DNA of 64,000 bases. Source: an uncultured Christensenella sp. (lineage in GTDB: Bacteria; Bacillota; Clostridia; Christensenellales; Pumilibacteraceae). The position numbers and the translations under genes were made by a program. Numbering within the stretch: position 1 is the first letter of the stretch; each line of letters starts with the position of its first letter. The stretch covers positions 1-64,000 of the forward strand of contig CAJTNI010000011.1 of the NCBI GenBank assembly GCA_910577945.1. The letters are read 5' to 3'. Shown here piece after piece: positions 16,831 to 25,224 of this stretch. The notes under the pieces were generated by a model that made no database searches, had not been told where the DNA came from, and worked only from the letters and a program-made list of their open reading frames with translations.

Positions 16831-19074
16831 CTACTGCGCCGCTTGCTGCTTTTTCGCGTGCTTTTTGAGCGTGCGCTTTACCGTCTTTACGAGCAGGGGC
16901 ACGTCTATGGGCTTTGTCAGGTGCGCGTCCATGCCCACCTCCATGGACATGCGCTTGTCGCTCTCGAACGCGTTGGCGGACAGCGCGATAATAGGAATGT
17001 CGGACAGTACGGGGTCGTCGAGCTTGCGTATTTCGCTCGCCGCGGTCCTGCCGTCCATGACGGGCATTTGTATATCCATGAGTATGAACGAGTATTCGCC
17101 GGGCGAGGACGCTTTGACCGTGTCAACGGCGATTTGCCCGTTCTCGGCGCAATCGACAATCAAACCTATGTCTTGCAGCATTTCCGTTTCGATTTCAATA
17201 TTGATTTCGCTATCCTCGACCAGCAGCACCTTTTTGCCGCGCAGGTCGGGCATTGCGTCGTCGGCGGATTTCGCGCTGCGCGCGGGGGAGACGTCGCGCC
17301 GCTTCAACAGCATAGTCACGGTAAATACGCTGCCCTTGCCGACCTTGCTTTTTACCTCGATATTGCCGCCCATCATTTCCGCGGTATGCTTGGCAATGGT
17401 GAGACCCAAGCCCGTTCCGAACTCGCCGCTGAACGTGGTGTTCTTTTCGCGCTCGAACGGGTCGAAAATATGCCGCCTGAATTCCTCGGAAATACCTATT
17501 CCCGTATCGGCAATCTCAAACGTGTACGTGGAAAAATCGCTGTTGGGCTTTGCTTTTTCGCGCGCCGTAATGCGCACGCTGCCGCCGTCGTCGGTGTACT
17601 TGACGGCGTTGCTCGTTATGTGCATCAAAATTTGCCCGAGCTTTTCGGGGTCGACGACCGCAGTCTTGTGTTTTATCGCGTCGGTATCGGCGGTTACGGT
17701 AATTCTTTTGGCGGCGGCTTGCGGCAGGATATACGCGTGCACGCCCTTGATTACCTCCACAATATCGCAGTCGGAGTTGTTAAGCCTGAAATCCTGCGAT
17801 TCGGTGTACGAGTACGAAAGCACTTTTTCGATTAAGTCGAGAATTTGCTTGCCCGCGGTCTCTATCTTGTTAAGGTATTTGCCGACCGCCTTGTTGTCGT
17901 GTAAGTTTTTGCGGGCGAGCGCGGTAAAGCCGAATATGGCGTTGAGCGGCGTGCGCATGTCGTGCGACATATTGGACAGGAACGTGTTTTTGGCGACGTC
18001 GGCGAGCTTGGCGTTTTCGAGCGCCTCTTGCAGGAGCTGCTTTTGCTTCATTTCCTGCAAAACCTCGACGTCCACGTTGCGGTAGCCCATGACTATTTGC
18101 GACACGCGCTCCTTGCTGCCTACGTTGACTATGCGCAACTGAATATACTGCGTTTCGCCCTTGTACACGCAACGGTAGTTGATATAATATGTGGCGTTGT
18201 TTTTAAGCTTTTTGCGAATGCTGTCGGGCGAGGTGAGCTCGGCGACGCGCTCGCGGTCGTCGGGGTGAACCCAAACGTTTACGTAATCGTCCAAAAACCA
18301 GCCTAGGTCGCGCGCTTGCAGCTTGCGGTCGAACTGTCTTTCGAGCCGCATGCTCAGGCGGTAGGCGAGCACTCTGTCGGCGTCGAGGTCGGCGTAAAGT
18401 ATGGAATCGTAGTTTACGCTCAGCCCCTCGATAACCTCCAAGCGCTGCAAGTGCTCTTGACGAATGAGCATGCGCTCCTTGTCGTACGTTTCGATAAGGT
18501 TGAGCAGCTTTTTTTCCTTTTCGTGCTTTGCGCTTATGAGCGCGGCTTTTTCGCTGTTGCGGCGGTTGATTTTTTCGGTCGCATCGGTTATGAACACGTA
18601 AAATATATCGCCGACGGCGTCGCTGTGCACAAAGTGCCCGTAGTCCTCCACCCAGCGCATTCCGCCGTCCTTGCGCAGTATGCGGTATTCCACATAGTCG
18701 AGGTCGTTTTGACTGACCTCTATTTGCTCCTTGATACTGAGCTCGACCTCCTCCAAATCGTCGGGATGAACCATGCCCTTAAACGAATTGCCCGTCATGG
18801 ACTTGAACGCTTCCAGCGTTTTGCAGCCGAATATATCGAGCAGCGCGGCGTTGGCGTAAATAATGCTTTCGTCGCCGTCGGCGCGGTAAATCAAAAACCC
18901 GCCGGGGAGCTCGTCGATAAACCGCTTTATTTTCCTCGCCGCATACTCGTACTGCGCTTGCTCCTGCGATTGAACGGCGCATGCGCTTTCCTCGGCGGCG
19001 TCGGCATTCTCGCGACTGAGCATCGGAATGATATATTCGATTATGTCGAGCGTGTCGTCGTCCTTGTTTCGCAT
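16831..19074 (-). CDS. Hybrid sensor histidine kinase with PAS domains and receiver
   Basis: A 748-aa soluble sensor kinase without membrane segments. In order: an N-terminal PAS region (about 60-180, ending in the PAC-type segment RILRKDGGMRWV), a second PAS-like region (about 220-340), HisKA with phospho-His371 in MSHDMRTPLN, HATPase_c with ITSNAVKYT, ADTGIGIS and GTGLGLTI, and a C-terminal receiver with Asp667 in LMDIQMPVMDG. Phosphate can pass from His to the attached receiver, but no separate output regulator or phosphotransfer protein is encoded nearby. The ATG at 19074 is chosen because GGGAG precedes it. A longer frame to 19140 starts inside the leader. A consensus promoter lies upstream. 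PAS domains suggest a cytosolic redox or ligand signal. Confidence 0.88.
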   Translation of the reverse strand: MRNKDDDTLDIIEYIIPMLSRENADAAEESACAVQSQEQAQYEYAARKIKRFIDELPGGFLIYRADGDESIIYANAALLDIFGCKTLEAFKSMTGNSFKGMVHPDDLEEVELSIKEQIEVSQNDLDYVEYRILRKDGGMRWVEDYGHFVHSDAVGDIFYVFITDATEKINRRNSEKAALISAKHEKEKKLLNLIETYDKERMLIRQEHLQRLEVIEGLSVNYDSILYADLDADRVLAYRLSMRLERQFDRKLQARDLGWFLDDYVNVWVHPDDRERVAELTSPDSIRKKLKNNATYYINYRCVYKGETQYIQLRIVNVGSKERVSQIVMGYRNVDVEVLQEMKQKQLLQEALENAKLADVAKNTFLSNMSHDMRTPLNAIFGFTALARKNLHDNKAVGKYLNKIETAGKQILDLIEKVLSYSYTESQDFRLNNSDCDIVEVIKGVHAYILPQAAAKRITVTADTDAIKHKTAVVDPEKLGQILMHITSNAVKYTDDGGSVRITAREKAKPNSDFSTYTFEIADTGIGISEEFRRHIFDPFEREKNTTFSGEFGTGLGLTIAKHTAEMMGGNIEVKSKVGKGSVFTVTMLLKRRDVSPARSAKSADDAMPDLRGKKVLLVEDSEINIEIETEMLQDIGLIVDCAENGQIAVDTVKASSPGEYSFILMDIQMPVMDGRTAASEIRKLDDPVLSDIPIIALSANAFESDKRMSMEVGMDAHLTKPIDVPLLVKTVKRTLKKHAKKQQAAQ

Positions 19075-19173
19075 TTGAATCTCCCGTAAAATCGGTTGCG
19101 CTGAGGATATGGGTGCGAGCAGCCTTAGTGTGATAATCAAATTCGGTGTTAACCGTTATCGTGACAATTTTAA

Positions 19174-19202
19174 ATTATATCATATTGTTAAAAATCTGTC
19201 AA
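19174..19202 (-). promoter_or_regulatory. Promoter of the hybrid histidine kinase
   Basis: On the minus strand TTGACA (19202-19197) and TATAAT (19179-19174) are separated by 17 bp, a perfect consensus pair. The leader to the kinase ATG is about 95 nt. Confidence 0.8.
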
Positions 19203-19269
19203 TACAATGAAAAAAAGTTTCTTATTCGGGCATTCTGCGGCGTTTTGCGCTTATCGCGCTCTCGCTCGG

Positions 19270-19938
19270 TCAAACGGGGTCGCTCGTAATCATGAGCGCG
19301 ATTACGCGCTTGATGGCGTCGGGGTCGGGGCGCGTGCCCGCGTTTTTAAAGTCGAAGCAGTCGGCAAAGCTTTTCATATCGCGCTCCGCTTTGTTAAGCT
19401 CGCGCTTCAACGCTTTCGTGAGGTAGGCGAGAAAGCCCGCGGTCTTGCGCCCCGCGTACGCCGCGTTGTCGTAAAGCGCAATCGCGTGCTCGACGCAGTG
19501 CGCGGCGGAGGAAAACAGCTCGGGGAACTCGGGCTCGTTGTCGAACATCTCCGCGACGGTCATGTAGTAGCGCGGCATGATATCGTCGAGCGCCGAGCAT
19601 ACGACGCAGCCGTAATGCGCGCGCAGCGTGTCCGCCGTTTTTTTGGCGGCTTTTTTGTCCGCGGGCGGTTTTTCCACTAGCTCCGCCAGCTTGGCGGCGC
19701 GCGTCTCCAACTGCAACGCCAGCCCCAGCTTGTTTTGCCCGCGGTACATTTGTTTTATGTGGTCGGCGCAAAACCCCTTGGCGTTGGACGCAACGCGGAA
19801 ATCGGGGTCCATCACGTTGTCCGACAGGTATTGCCCGACGATACGCGCCTCGCGCGCCGCCCGCAACGCGCACAGCGGACAGCCGCTCGTCGCGCGGTAC
19901 GCCTCCCAAATGGGCGTCGTTTGAATGTGATAGTGCAT
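19270..19938 (-). CDS. DUF6062 family protein
   Basis: A 222-aa cytosolic protein that I place in the DUF6062 family of Clostridia by its two cysteine-containing motifs: GCPLC near residue 20, and GFCADH near 75. A third Cys pair, CVVC, lies near 110. The spacing suggests a metal or Fe-S binding fold, which is inference. The middle contains a Lys/Ala-rich stretch. The ATG follows a GGAGG site. It is transcribed divergently from the SPOR-like gene. The function is unknown. Confidence 0.7.
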   Translation of the reverse strand: MHYHIQTTPIWEAYRATSGCPLCALRAAREARIVGQYLSDNVMDPDFRVASNAKGFCADHIKQMYRGQNKLGLALQLETRAAKLAELVEKPPADKKAAKKTADTLRAHYGCVVCSALDDIMPRYYMTVAEMFDNEPEFPELFSSAAHCVEHAIALYDNAAYAGRKTAGFLAYLTKALKRELNKAERDMKSFADCFDFKNAGTRPDPDAIKRVIALMITSDPV

Positions 19939-20038
19939 AATGCCTCCGCTCGCATAATATATTAAGGTATCGTATAGGGCGGTCGCGAACCGCTACTGCT
20001 TAGTATATCACCTATCGAGCAAAAAGGCAAGGGCGGAT

Positions 20039-20761
20039 ATGACCGAATATTCATCGGGCGCGTACATAGTGTCGCGCAAGGGCCGTCGGGGCGGGCGCGG
20101 CCGCGACCCGCGTCGCCGTCCCAACAGAGCGGCGGGCATACTCGTAATCGTGCTGTTGTTGCTGACTGCGGGTATATGTCTGCTCGTCGTGTTTTTGCCC
20201 GAGTTCAAAATCTCGGGCGTGGGCGGCGCTGCCGATTTCTCGGGCAAGACGTTTTACTTTTTGACCACGGGAAAAGCGACAGACAGGCTCGCCGCGCGGG
20301 AACAGGCGCAGTACGCAATCGAGCGCGGCGGCGCGGGATACATATACAACGACGGCAATTACAGGATAGTGGCGGCGGCGTACGAGCGCGAGGCGGACGC
20401 CAAAACGCTGGCGTCCGTCAACGCCGACGCCGATTATTTCGCGTTCTCGCTGCCGTCGGCGGCGTGCGACGGCGGAGACAAAGCGACGCTCGAATATTTG
20501 GCGGGCGAGCTGTTTACCGTTTGCGCGACGGCGGCGACCGAGCTCGACCGCGGCAATATCACCGAGGCGTCGGCGGAATACGCAGTGTGCTCCGCGCTCG
20601 ACAATCTCGCCGCGCTCGCGTGTTCGGCAAGCTCCGAGCGCATAAAGTCGGCAGCGGCGGAGTGCGCGTATTACGAAATACCGCAGGGCAGGAGCGTGCT
20701 GTCGTATATAAGATACGTGCAGGTTCGCATGCTCGTAGTAATGCGCGCCGCGCTTGTGTAA
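20039..20761 (+). CDS. Membrane-anchored SPOR-like protein
   Basis: A 240-aa protein with a very basic cytoplasmic N terminus (RRGGRGRDPRRR), one membrane helix at about 31-54, and an outside domain. Residues about 65-125 look like a SPOR fold: FYFL near the start, then YNDGNYRI and AYEREADAKTLA, the usual pattern of denuded-glycan binding domains. A helical C-terminal region follows. SPOR domains bring proteins to division septa or to the forespore envelope. No sporulation gene is adjacent, so the role is open. The SPOR call rests on pattern only. Confidence 0.6.
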   Translation: MTEYSSGAYIVSRKGRRGGRGRDPRRRPNRAAGILVIVLLLLTAGICLLVVFLPEFKISGVGGAADFSGKTFYFLTTGKATDRLAAREQAQYAIERGGAGYIYNDGNYRIVAAAYEREADAKTLASVNADADYFAFSLPSAACDGGDKATLEYLAGELFTVCATAATELDRGNITEASAEYAVCSALDNLAALACSASSERIKSAAAECAYYEIPQGRSVLSYIRYVQVRMLVVMRAALV

Positions 20762-20788
20762 TAACCTCGCGCGGCTGTCTTTATTCGC

Positions 20789-20817
20789 TTGATATATGCC
20801 CGCGGCTATGATATAAT
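20789..20817 (+). promoter_or_regulatory. Promoter of nfnAB
   Basis: TTGATA (20789-20794), a 17-bp spacer and TATAAT (20812-20817). The leader to nfnA is about 140 nt and contains one small hairpin, but no terminator or riboswitch that I recognise. Confidence 0.75.
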
Positions 20818-20964
20818 ACAAGTGAAAAAGCTTGCTTGCAACGGCTTTTTACGACGCATTTCAGCTTGCGACCGAGGCCGCGACGGCGGCGCGAAAACAG
20901 AGTTTTTGCGAGCCGTAAGGTAACCGTATCGGTTACGGCGCGAGCCTGCAAAGAGAGGAACGGC

Positions 20965-21801
20965 ATGTACGAAATCATAGAAAAAACGTCGCTCAACCCG
21001 ACGGTGTCGCGCATTACCGTGCGCGCCCCGCGCGTGGCGAAAAAGGCGGAGGCGGGACAGTTTGTCATACTGCGCACGGACGGCGACGGCGAGCGCATTC
21101 CGCTCACGATAGCAGACTTCGACCGTGCGCTCGGCACGGTGGACGTTATATATCAAATAGTGGGCGCGACCACGCGCAAATTGGACGCGCTTAACGTAGG
21201 TGACGCGCTACACGACCTTGTCGGGCCTTTGGGACGGCCGTCCGAGCTCGACGGGCTGAATACCGTCGCGGTGATAGGCGGCGGCGTGGGCTGCGCCATT
21301 GCGCTGCCGATTGCCAAAAAGCTGCATGCGCTGGGCGCGACCGTGCACTCGGTAATAGGGTTCAGAACGCGCGATTTGGTTATTTTGGAGAACGAGTTCG
21401 AGGCGGTTTCGGACAGGCTCGACCTCATGACCGACGACGGCTCGGCGGGCGAAAAGGGGCTTGTGACCGCCGCGCTCGAACGGCTGATTGCGGACGGTAA
21501 CAAGTACGACGAGGTAATCGCAATCGGTCCGCTGGTAATGATGAAGTTCGTATGCAAGCTCACCGAAAAGTACGGAATCAAAACCACTGTGTCCATGAAC
21601 CCGATTATGATAGACGGCACGGGCATGTGCGGCGGCTGTCGGTTGACCGTGGGCGGCGAAATGAAATTCGCGTGCGTGGACGGACCCGATTTCGACGGAC
21701 ACAAGGTGGATTTCGACGAGGCGATAGAGCGCGGAAGAATGTACGCCGAGTTCGAGCGGCACGCGTACGACGAGGCTTGCAACCTCTTGCAAAGGAAATA
21801 G
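20965..21801 (+). CDS. nfnA: NADH-dependent ferredoxin:NADP+ oxidoreductase, small subunit
   Basis: The 278-aa FAD and [2Fe-2S] subunit of the NfnAB (sulfide dehydrogenase-like) complex. It has an N-terminal ferredoxin-reductase-type FAD barrel, a Rossmann domain starting AVIGGGVGCAIALPIA, and a C-terminal cluster segment GTGMCGGCRL plus a later FACVDGPDFD Cys. NfnAB couples NADH and reduced ferredoxin to NADP+ reduction by electron bifurcation in fermenting anaerobes. The start at 20965 follows AGAGAGGA. The same frame is open further upstream, but without a ribosome site. It lies 4 bases before nfnB. Confidence 0.9.
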   Translation: MYEIIEKTSLNPTVSRITVRAPRVAKKAEAGQFVILRTDGDGERIPLTIADFDRALGTVDVIYQIVGATTRKLDALNVGDALHDLVGPLGRPSELDGLNTVAVIGGGVGCAIALPIAKKLHALGATVHSVIGFRTRDLVILENEFEAVSDRLDLMTDDGSAGEKGLVTAALERLIADGNKYDEVIAIGPLVMMKFVCKLTEKYGIKTTVSMNPIMIDGTGMCGGCRLTVGGEMKFACVDGPDFDGHKVDFDEAIERGRMYAEFERHAYDEACNLLQRK

Positions 21802-21805
21802 CGTA

Positions 21806-23194
21806 ATGAATTTGTCAAAAACAAAAGTTCCCATGCCTACGCAGGACGCGAGGACGCGCGCCCGAAATTTCGACGAGGTCGCGCTCGGCTATACCGAGGC
21901 GCAGGCGCGTGAGGAGGCGGCGCGATGTCTCGGCTGCAAAGCCAAGCCGTGCACGGGCGGTTGCCCAGTGGGAATAGATATTCCCGCGTTTATCGAGAAA
22001 ATCACGCTCGGCGATTACGAGGGCGCGTACGAGGTTATTTCGCGGTCTAGCTCGCTCGCCGCGGTGTGCGGCAGAGTGTGCCCGCAGGAAACGCAGTGCG
22101 AAAGTAAGTGCGTGCGCGGCAAGAACGGCGAGCCCGTGGCTATCGGTCGGCTCGAACGGTTCGTAGCCGATTGGCACAGGGCGCACGGCAAGACGGCGGC
22201 GGCGCGCCCCGCGCAAAACGGCAGGCGCGTGGCGGTTGTCGGCTCGGGTCCCGCGGGGCTTTCGTGCGCGGGCGAGCTGTGCGCGCGCGGCTACTCGGTG
22301 ACCGTTTTCGAGGCGCTGCACACCGAGGGCGGCGTGCTAGTGTACGGCATTCCCGAATTTCGCTTGCCCAAAGATATAGTAAAGAGCGAGGTGGAAAACC
22401 TCAAAGCGCGCGGCGTCGCGTTCGAGACGAACGCGGTAATCGGACGAACGCTTCTAATCGACGAGCTGTTCGACGAGGGGTATTCCGCGGTGTTCGTGGG
22501 GAGCGGCGCGGGCTTGCCCAACTTCATGCGCGTGGCGGGCGAGGATTTGAATGGCGTGTATTCCGCCAACGAGTTCTTGACGCGCGTCAACCTCATGAAG
22601 GCGTATAAGCAAGATTCCGCAACCCCCATACGCCGCGGCAAGAGCGTGGCGGTCGTGGGCGGCGGCAACGTGGCTATGGACGCCGCGCGCTGCGCGCTGC
22701 GTCTGGGCGCGGAGCACGTGCGCATAGTGTACCGCCGCAGCGAGGCGGAGCTGCCCGCGCGCCGCGAGGAGGTCGAGCACGCCAAGGAGGAGGGCGTCGA
22801 GCTAGTGCTTCTGACCGCGCCCGTCGAGGTGATAGGCGACGAGCACAAAAACGTGACCGCGCTGCGCTGCCGAAAAATGGAGCTCGGCAGTCCCGACGCG
22901 TCGGGGCGTCGCCGTCCCGTGCCGATAGCGGGCAGCGAGTTCGATATCCCCGTCGATACGGTCGTCGTCGCGGTCGGAACTTCGCCCAATCCTCTTATCA
23001 AGAACACGACGGCGGGCGTGCAAACTAACGCGCACGGCTGCATCATCACCGACGAAAACGGCATGACCACGCGCGAAAACGTGTATGCGGGCGGCGACGC
23101 GGTGACGGGCGCTGCGACCGTAATTCTCGCCATGGGCGCGGGCAAGGACGCGGCGGCGGCAATCGACGCGCGGCTTTGCGGCAAGCGCGATTGA
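21806..23194 (+). CDS. nfnB: NADH-dependent ferredoxin:NADP+ oxidoreductase, large subunit
   Basis: The 462-aa partner of NfnA, related to the small subunit of glutamate synthase (GltD). The N terminus carries cysteine motifs for [4Fe-4S] clusters (CLGC.AKPC..GCP near 41-54, and CGRVCP with later Cys residues near 90-105). Two nucleotide-binding Rossmann motifs follow (VVGSGPAGLSCAGEL and VVGGGNVAMDAAR). It is annotated in many genomes as homotetrameric glutamate synthase, but next to nfnA, and without a large GltB subunit, the transhydrogenase role fits better. A strong terminator follows. Confidence 0.9.
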   Translation: MNLSKTKVPMPTQDARTRARNFDEVALGYTEAQAREEAARCLGCKAKPCTGGCPVGIDIPAFIEKITLGDYEGAYEVISRSSSLAAVCGRVCPQETQCESKCVRGKNGEPVAIGRLERFVADWHRAHGKTAAARPAQNGRRVAVVGSGPAGLSCAGELCARGYSVTVFEALHTEGGVLVYGIPEFRLPKDIVKSEVENLKARGVAFETNAVIGRTLLIDELFDEGYSAVFVGSGAGLPNFMRVAGEDLNGVYSANEFLTRVNLMKAYKQDSATPIRRGKSVAVVGGGNVAMDAARCALRLGAEHVRIVYRRSEAELPARREEVEHAKEEGVELVLLTAPVEVIGDEHKNVTALRCRKMELGSPDASGRRRPVPIAGSEFDIPVDTVVVAVGTSPNPLIKNTTAGVQTNAHGCIITDENGMTTRENVYAGGDAVTGAATVILAMGAGKDAAAAIDARLCGKRD

Positions 23195-23228
23195 TTACGT
23201 AATCGCAGAACGAATAAGAATATTCCGT

Positions 23229-23258
23229 AAACGGCGCGGCGTTGTCCGCGCCGTTTTT
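23229..23258 (+). terminator. Terminator of nfnAB
   Basis: An 11-bp GC-rich stem (23229-23239 with 23246-23256) with a 6-nt loop, ending in T residues. Confidence 0.9.
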
Positions 23259-23293
23259 ATGTAATAATCGGCAATATTTTTTTTAAAATCGTA

Positions 23294-23322
23294 TTGACAA
23301 ATACGTCGAAGTGTGATATTAT
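23294..23322 (+). promoter_or_regulatory. Promoter of the LRR lipoprotein-GH84 operon
   Basis: TTGACA (23294-23299), 17 bp, TATTAT (23317-23322). Transcription should begin near 23329, directly in front of the inverted repeat. Confidence 0.78.
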
Positions 23323-23330
23323 TTGAAAAA

Positions 23331-23359
23331 GTTATTTTTTAACTTAGTTAAAAAATAAC
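23331..23359. promoter_or_regulatory. 13-bp perfect inverted repeat at the transcript 5' end
   Basis: Arms 23331-23343 and 23347-23359 are exact complements around TTA. As DNA it could be an operator overlapping the start site, and its inner TTAAC/GTTAA core resembles MarR-type sites. As RNA it would give a hairpin at the very 5' end, a known way to protect messages from decay. Confidence 0.6.
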
Positions 23360-23415
23360 GTAAGAAGTGCAAAAATTCGGCACGGCGGCAAGCGTGTCGC
23401 AACCGCGGGGAACGT

Positions 23416-25224
23416 ATGATGAAACGAAAAAGCTTGCTATTTACGGTATTGGCGGCGTCGGTAGCCGTTTGCGCTGCGCTGGGCGCGTGCGCGGACAAGA
23501 GCGACGGCGGCGGCGAATGCGCGCATGCGCACACGTCGCAAGCGGTAATCGCATTGCCGACGTGCGCGGAGGCGGGCGAGAGCAAAACGGTTTGCGACGA
23601 CTGCGGCAAAATTGTCGAAACGGAAAGGTCGGACGCGCTCGGGCATTTGTACGGCGATGCGTGGCGCGTGACCGTCAAGCCTACGACAAGCGCGGACGGC
23701 GAGCGCGTTAAAATTTGCGAGCGCGACGGCGCGCACGTTTTGCGCGAGCGCATACCCGCGCTCGATACGGAAAGCTATGAGGTTTCGACCGTTGCGCCCA
23801 AGTGCGACGCGGTCGGAAAAACCGTTTACAAATCGCAGGAATACGGGGAATACGCGGAGTACGCGCAGCGTACCGCGCACGATTATTCTACGGCGAACAC
23901 GGACGGCAAGTGCGCGCAGTGCGGGCAAAAGGTGTCGTCGCTCAATCTCGGTTTCACGTTGACGGCGGACGGAAAAGGGTACTGCGTGTCGCGCACGAAC
24001 CGCTACGCCGATACGGAGCTGGTAATTCCCGCCGAGTACAACGGCTTGCCCGTGACGGAAATCGCGTCCGAGGCGTTTGCGGAATGGGCGTGGATAACCT
24101 CGGTGTCCATTCCCGAAAGCGTGTTAAAAATCGGCGCGGGCGCGTTTTCGCAAATGAGCGGCATTACGAAGGTGTATTTCAACGCCAAAAACTGCGCCGA
24201 CCTCGACGGGCGGAATTGGGCGTTTTATCCGTCGGTGAGCGGCAGCGGCAAGCCGTTCGAGCTGATTGTGGGCAGCGCGGCGGAGCGCATACCCGCGCGG
24301 CTGTTTTACCCGCTTGCGACCGAGCCGACCACCGTTACGGCTTTGAACAAAATCACGTTCGAGGAGGGGAGCGCGTTAAAGAGCGTGGGCGACTACGCGT
24401 TTTACCGCGCCGACGTGTCCGATATAGCTTTGCCCGACACGCTCGAAAGCGTGGGCGACTACGCGTTCTACGGCACGGGTATCCGTACGCTTGCGCTGGG
24501 CGGCGCGGTTAAGCGGTTGGGCGCGGGCGCGTTCGGCGCGTGCGAAAGCCTGACCGCAATCGAGTTCGGCGGCGGCTTGACGGAGATAGGCGACGACTGC
24601 TTTAACTACTGCGTAGTGCTCGACGGCGCGGAGCTTGCCGCAACAAGGCTGGACGCGTTCAAAAACTGCGCGAGACTCGCCGCGGCGACGCTGCCCGACA
24701 CGCTGACCCGCATAGGTGACGGCGCGTTTGAAAATTGCGTCGCGCTCGAAAAAGCGGCGCTCGGCGCGGACTTGATTGCGCTCGGGCGCAACGCGTTCTT
24801 CGGTTGCTCCGCGCTTTCCCGAATAGCGTTGCCTGCCGCGCTGCAAAGCGTGGGCGACGGCGCGTTCGGCGAGTGCGGCTCGCTCGAAACGGTAATATTC
24901 GACGCTGAGTCTTGCTCGGACCTTGCCGCGGGCAACCGCGTGTTTGCGGGCGCGGGCGACGGCGGAGTGACCGTTACAATCGGAAAGAGCGTCGGGCGCA
25001 TACCCGCGCGACTGTTTTTTTCCTCGGCGGACGCGGACGCGAATATCAAAATAAAGTCGCTCGTCCTGTCGCGCGGCGTGACGGCAATCGGCGAAAAAGC
25101 GTTTTTCGGCGCGACGGTCGAGCGCGCGTTGTATCTCGGCACGGCTGCGGAGCTTAAAGCGGTGGCGATAGCCGACGGCAATTCCGCATTGGACGGTATC
25201 GTATGCGAAAAGGAGAGTGCGTAA
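23416..25224 (+). CDS. Surface lipoprotein with BspA-type leucine-rich repeats
   Basis: A 602-aa exported lipoprotein. The N terminus is a lipoprotein signal (KRK, a hydrophobic core, then lipobox LGAC with Cys25). Residues about 30-180 contain Cys-pair segments (CDDCGK, CAQCGQ), possibly small zinc or disulfide units repeated in tandem. From about 200 to 600 there are type 5 leucine-rich repeats with IG..AF..C..L..I.LP periodicity, as in BspA proteins of mucosal bacteria, where they serve adhesion. Its stop codon overlaps the ATG of the glycosidase gene (TAATG), so the two are translationally coupled. The strongly expressed signal peptide and the next gene point to binding and digesting host glycans. 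Confidence 0.87.
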   Translation: MMKRKSLLFTVLAASVAVCAALGACADKSDGGGECAHAHTSQAVIALPTCAEAGESKTVCDDCGKIVETERSDALGHLYGDAWRVTVKPTTSADGERVKICERDGAHVLRERIPALDTESYEVSTVAPKCDAVGKTVYKSQEYGEYAEYAQRTAHDYSTANTDGKCAQCGQKVSSLNLGFTLTADGKGYCVSRTNRYADTELVIPAEYNGLPVTEIASEAFAEWAWITSVSIPESVLKIGAGAFSQMSGITKVYFNAKNCADLDGRNWAFYPSVSGSGKPFELIVGSAAERIPARLFYPLATEPTTVTALNKITFEEGSALKSVGDYAFYRADVSDIALPDTLESVGDYAFYGTGIRTLALGGAVKRLGAGAFGACESLTAIEFGGGLTEIGDDCFNYCVVLDGAELAATRLDAFKNCARLAAATLPDTLTRIGDGAFENCVALEKAALGADLIALGRNAFFGCSALSRIALPAALQSVGDGAFGECGSLETVIFDAESCSDLAAGNRVFAGAGDGGVTVTIGKSVGRIPARLFFSSADADANIKIKSLVLSRGVTAIGEKAFFGATVERALYLGTAAELKAVAIADGNSALDGIVCEKESA

